Assembly: GCA_024500155.1 (NCBI GenBank) | Contig: CM044874.1 | Coordinates: 71,967,795-72,031,794, forward strand | From: Chenopodium formosanum | Taxonomy: Eukaryota; Streptophyta; Magnoliopsida; Caryophyllales; Amaranthaceae | DNA length: 64,000 bases | Direction: 5' to 3' | In this document: piece by piece, positions 60,766-64,000 of the stretch | Position numbering within the stretch: the stretch's first letter is position 1 | How the letters are laid out: each line of letters begins with the position of its first letter | The notes under the pieces: model-generated | What the model saw: only the letters and a program-made list of their open reading frames with translations | Database searches by the model: none | What the model was told of the DNA's origin: nothing | Made by a program: the position numbers and the translations under genes

Positions 60766-60871
60766 GGTGTCTGGTTACATCCCCCCCCCCCCCCCCCTAT
60801 CCCAATAGTCCCAAATGTGTCACATGAATTTGAGAGGATGTAAAATTACATCCAGATGTACTATGGACACC
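60766..60871. repeat. Short foldback with poly-C tract
   Basis: GGTGTCTGGTTACATCC at the left pairs with GGATGTAA and TATGGACACC at the right. A run of about 18 C lies at 60780-60798. It may be a small MITE. The C-run length is prone to sequencing error. Confidence 0.4.
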
Positions 60872-61086
60872 TGATAAAAAAAAACCTCGCATTTATAAAT
60901 TGATAATTGAGAGAAAAAAAATGTTACCAAGATGGAAAAACCTAGGGGAGTGAATTAAAATTGGCATTCATTAATGAACTCCAAAACTATTATGAGAGGC
61001 AAAAAATTCAATTCCACTGATCAATTTCATGTCAATTTTTTTTCTTAGGGGTGGGGGGAAGAAGGTGAAAGAGTGACCAGGACATA

Positions 61087-63857
61087 TTAAAGGGCATTTA
61101 TCATCCTTTTCATCTCGGCAGATCTGCGGGGATCCGGATCTTCGATGGCCCTCTCTGTCAGCACATGTTTGATCCGACACATGGACTTTTTTACCTGCAC
61201 TCAAATGAAGGTTAAATTATTAGTGACAAGTAAAATGCAGAAATTGCAATCTTGTGAATATAATGTTGTATGGTGGGTGTTTAACGATTAAAATACAGAA
61301 AAGGAAAGTTCCACATACAGACACTAGTACAGCACATAAATAAGGACATACTGAAAGTAAAAACACTATGGTGAAAAGGATAGACCAAGAGGCCCTAGAA
61401 AAGAATCCCAGGTAAAGATTTTAAAGTCTCAAATAAAAATTATAGACAACAGAATAGCAATCTAACAATAATTAGGTTTTCATATCACATGAGATGTCTT
61501 GCATACATCAATAGAGCACAAAGCTAAATACTAGGTGACAATATTCAAGGAGCACACATTGAATGGCTTCAACAATATAATTACACCATTCTTGCAAAAG
61601 ATGCAATGACAATTAAAACAATAGTCCCCTGTCCAGAAATAATGGTCATGTATATTTATTAAAAATTGTCACATTTTATCTAATATGGAACTAGATTCTA
61701 TGGAGTGATGGAGATAGGAATATAGGATGGAGAGGAGGCAACTACTATAAAGGGTATTTACTATTTAGTGAATTCAAGAAGAAATTCAACCATGTAAAAA
61801 GCACAAAGAAATATTAAAATATTGTCACGTTTAAAAATCCCCTCCTACTCTCCTAGGCAGCAAAGAAAATGTAGAAATAACAAAATGTTGCAAAGCAATA
61901 AATAGCCTAAGGCTAATGATATTAATGGTAACATTCTATGCTAATCCATGTGAGGTATAAAAGCTTACTGTGAAGCATTGAGCAGATTATTCTCACCTTT
62001 TTCTTAGGAGGATTTTAAAAAAATGAGAATATTAGAAGCTTCGATACTGTCGGGTGGATTAACATTAAATGTGGCTGCTAGCAACTAACTGAACGTATGC
62101 CCAGCCCCTAATTAACATTTTCCTTCAATGGCCTCAAGAGCCACTGAGTGTGTAAGCCATACACATGCTCTCAGTGCTCATCAATTTATGTTATGTACAA
62201 ACCCAATTTTATGCAATTTAAAACTTTCTTCTATGGCCTAAGAAGAGTACAGGACTGAACCTAATTTTAAAATACAAATCACAACTGGTTAGCGTCTGCA
62301 ACCCTGCACAGCTGATCCCTACAACTGAAAACCCACCACACTATCATGAAAGAATTCACACTAAAAGACAACAGGTTTTAACACTAAAACAGTGGGATAA
62401 AGGAAGAACATGACAGATAGTTTATACACTTAAGTGTAATTGTAACCTTAGTAGCGCCATGCCATCATGTGATATTAAAAAACAAGAAATAAAAAAAAAT
62501 AAAAATAAAAAAATAAAAACCGTACAAAGCCCAAAAGTCCAAAAACAGAATGGAACCATGCAGATCTTCCCAATACATTAAGCAGTGATACTTTAAAATG
62601 CTGGTAGCTTACAAGGTTATTTTGACATTTAATGGTACTCAAGTCGTTAGGAGACGGTCTCCCTACAGTTAAGACTAGTTAGGCATCTTAATTATAAAAA
62701 GCACGCTTTACACTAGGATGTCTAGCCGCGGGACAAAATGCATTGGCCTTGAAAGGCAAAGGACATTCTAGAAGGCAAACGCCTCACAACATCAAGAAAT
62801 TAAAAATAAAAAAAAGACCAAAATTAATTAAAATTAAATCCCAAGTAGCCTTCAAGAGGCAAATTCAAGTAAAAGCCTTCAATTTATTGCATGAATATAC
62901 TATTAAATGCCTTATTAAAAAAAAATAAACAAATAAAAAAAATCAGTAATGTAGCACAAGTTGGGAAGTGATAGGCAAATTTTTGAAGAAGTTACCGGCT
63001 AGACTTCTCTAGATTTTGTTGTTGGCACTATCTGCCCCAGTGGCCATCTCCTGTTAAACGTATTTAAATTAGTTCATTTTACATTTGTACTCTTCTGATA
63101 GTTATCTCTCTCTTGTTCTTCGATCTCCTCCTGTACCCTCTTACCCATCACCAAATTATGTAGAAAAAAAACAACCACGTACAAAGCCTAAAAGTCCAAA
63201 ACAGAATGTACCTATAATTTTTTTTTTTTAAAAAAAAAAATAAGGAAAGAAAAAGGGTGCCTCAAATGCAAAAGGGTTAGCCTCACTACGACGTGTGGCT
63301 TTTAAATCTAATGACTATATATTTAGAATTTAGATTCCTGTGAGCTCTAACACCCAACCACCACAGGATCTATACTACATTTTAATTATGGTTGCATTAA
63401 CAGCTCACTTACACACAACCAGATATAGTGGCTGATTCCATTTAATCAAACCTATGAAAATTCTCGTGTATATTTCTTTCTTAAAATAATCCTTGGCAGA
63501 AACAGGACAACAAAACCACAGTCACACATCAGTAAAAGCATATTGCCAGATGTATGTTCAAGAAAAATACCCAAAATAGCATTGTCTTTGACTCTTAGTT
63601 TCCAAACTAGTAACATCAGATTAAGTAGGAGAATTTCTTAGCTTAAACTAGGAAGTCACTTTCACATTAAGATTATCAAAAGAGTTTGGCCATAATTACC
63701 TTTGATATACGTTCAGGATTAGGAAATCGCAGGTTTTGAGCATTGAGCATCTGCCTCTGTGTCATTAGCATATTTCTCTCCTTCAACAGTACATACCAAA
63801 GCTTATGGAGATCATCCCAAGACTTGAGGCGCAATTCAGAAGCTTTCCAACCACGTC
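61087..63857 (-). CDS. MRPL47: Mitochondrial ribosomal protein L47 (uL29m), 3' part
   Basis: Two exons on the minus strand: 63857-63700 and 61194-61087, with the stop at 61087-61089. The first reads GRGWKASELRLKSWDDLHKL then WYVLLKERNMLMTQRQML and NAQNLRFPNPERISK. The second reads VKKSMCRIKHVLTERAIEDP then DPRRSAEMKRMINAL. Together they are the L29/L47 core of plant mitochondrial large-subunit protein L47, with the typical ELRLKSWDDLHKLWYVLL helix. The upstream exon starts with two bases of a split codon, so at least one more exon, with the N-terminus and mitochondrial targeting signal, lies beyond 64000. The intron between is 2.5 kb. The product works in the mitochondrial ribosome near the peptide exit. 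Confidence 0.9.
61195..63699 (-). other. MRPL47 intron (2.5 kb)
   Basis: AT-rich, no exon. A phrase GTACAAAGCCYAAAAGTCC followed by AACAGAATG occurs twice (about 62521 and 63179) beside A-runs, which may mark a small duplicated repeat. Nothing else recognised. Confidence 0.45.
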
Positions 63858-64000
63858 CTAAGATCCATTCATGATTTACCTCAGTCAGATATCATCCAAG
63901 TAAGCACTATTTACTCCACAAATACAATTTAAATACATATACAGATCACTTTGTAACTCACAAAGTTTGAATAATACCAAGACGATAAGCAAGTAAAAAG
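63858..64000 (-). other. Intron of MRPL47 running off the window
   Basis: Upstream of the 63857 acceptor. No coding match in the last 143 bases. Confidence 0.5.

Larger units (their letters stand above)
59783..61086. other. Intergenic region before MRPL47 3' end
   Basis: Besides the 41-bp repeats and the small foldback, no gene is visible. Two overlapping plus-strand frames near 60198-60477 do not resemble proteins. Confidence 0.4.

Noticed and set aside
1..64000. A new multi-gene system
   Set aside because: The host genes are recognisable, unrelated and independently regulated, and no cluster of related or co-oriented unknown genes is present.

Overview
This is plant nuclear DNA, most likely from a eudicot: AT-rich intergenic DNA and long introns, GT-AG introns, small families of MITEs, a full-length plant L1-type LINE, and host genes that read as clear orthologues of Arabidopsis genes. 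I cannot name the species from sequence alone. Exon models below were built by hand from frame continuity, GT/AG sites and recalled family sequences. No alignment or search was run.

Layout. 168-7094 (-): USB1, the U6 snRNA 3'-end phosphodiesterase, six exons, with introns full of repeats (an RTE-type LINE remnant, a Stowaway-like hairpin, a 1-kb tandem duplication and a nested 0.5-kb foldback). 8414-9430: a 1-kb Mutator-like element with a 9-bp target duplication, ending 4 bp before the TATA box of NRPB4 (9545-9961, +), which encodes RNA polymerase II subunit 4. 11072-16403 (-): HAG2/HAT1, the type B histone acetyltransferase, ten exons, with two perfect E2F motifs just upstream of its ATG. 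18356-18923 (+): a small cupin gene with a frameshift. 19.9-31.6 kb: a transposon-rich block holding MITEs (some nested or tandem), an intact-ended but mutated LINE (22333-29035, 15-bp target duplications), a copia remnant and a foldback element. 32145-39412 (-): a LisH-CTLH-WD40 protein of the WDR26/GID7 family. 42.3-43.9 kb: a hAT-type MITE and a strong foldback. 44589-55367 (+): ALE2-like receptor kinase, nine exons. 56881-57531 (-): an unrecognised plant protein of 216 aa. 61087-63857 (-): the last two exons of mitochondrial ribosomal protein L47 (uL29m), whose 5' part lies beyond the right edge.

The genes do not form a pathway or cluster. They are unrelated housekeeping and developmental genes (U6 maturation, transcription, chromatin assembly, ubiquitin ligase scaffold, epidermal signalling, mitochondrial translation). 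I found no new multi-gene system. The points most worth a second look are the transposon insertion at the NRPB4 core promoter, the E2F/telo-box arrangement at HAG2, the cupin frameshift, the tandem duplication with a datable nested insertion in USB1, and the small 216-aa gene of unknown role.
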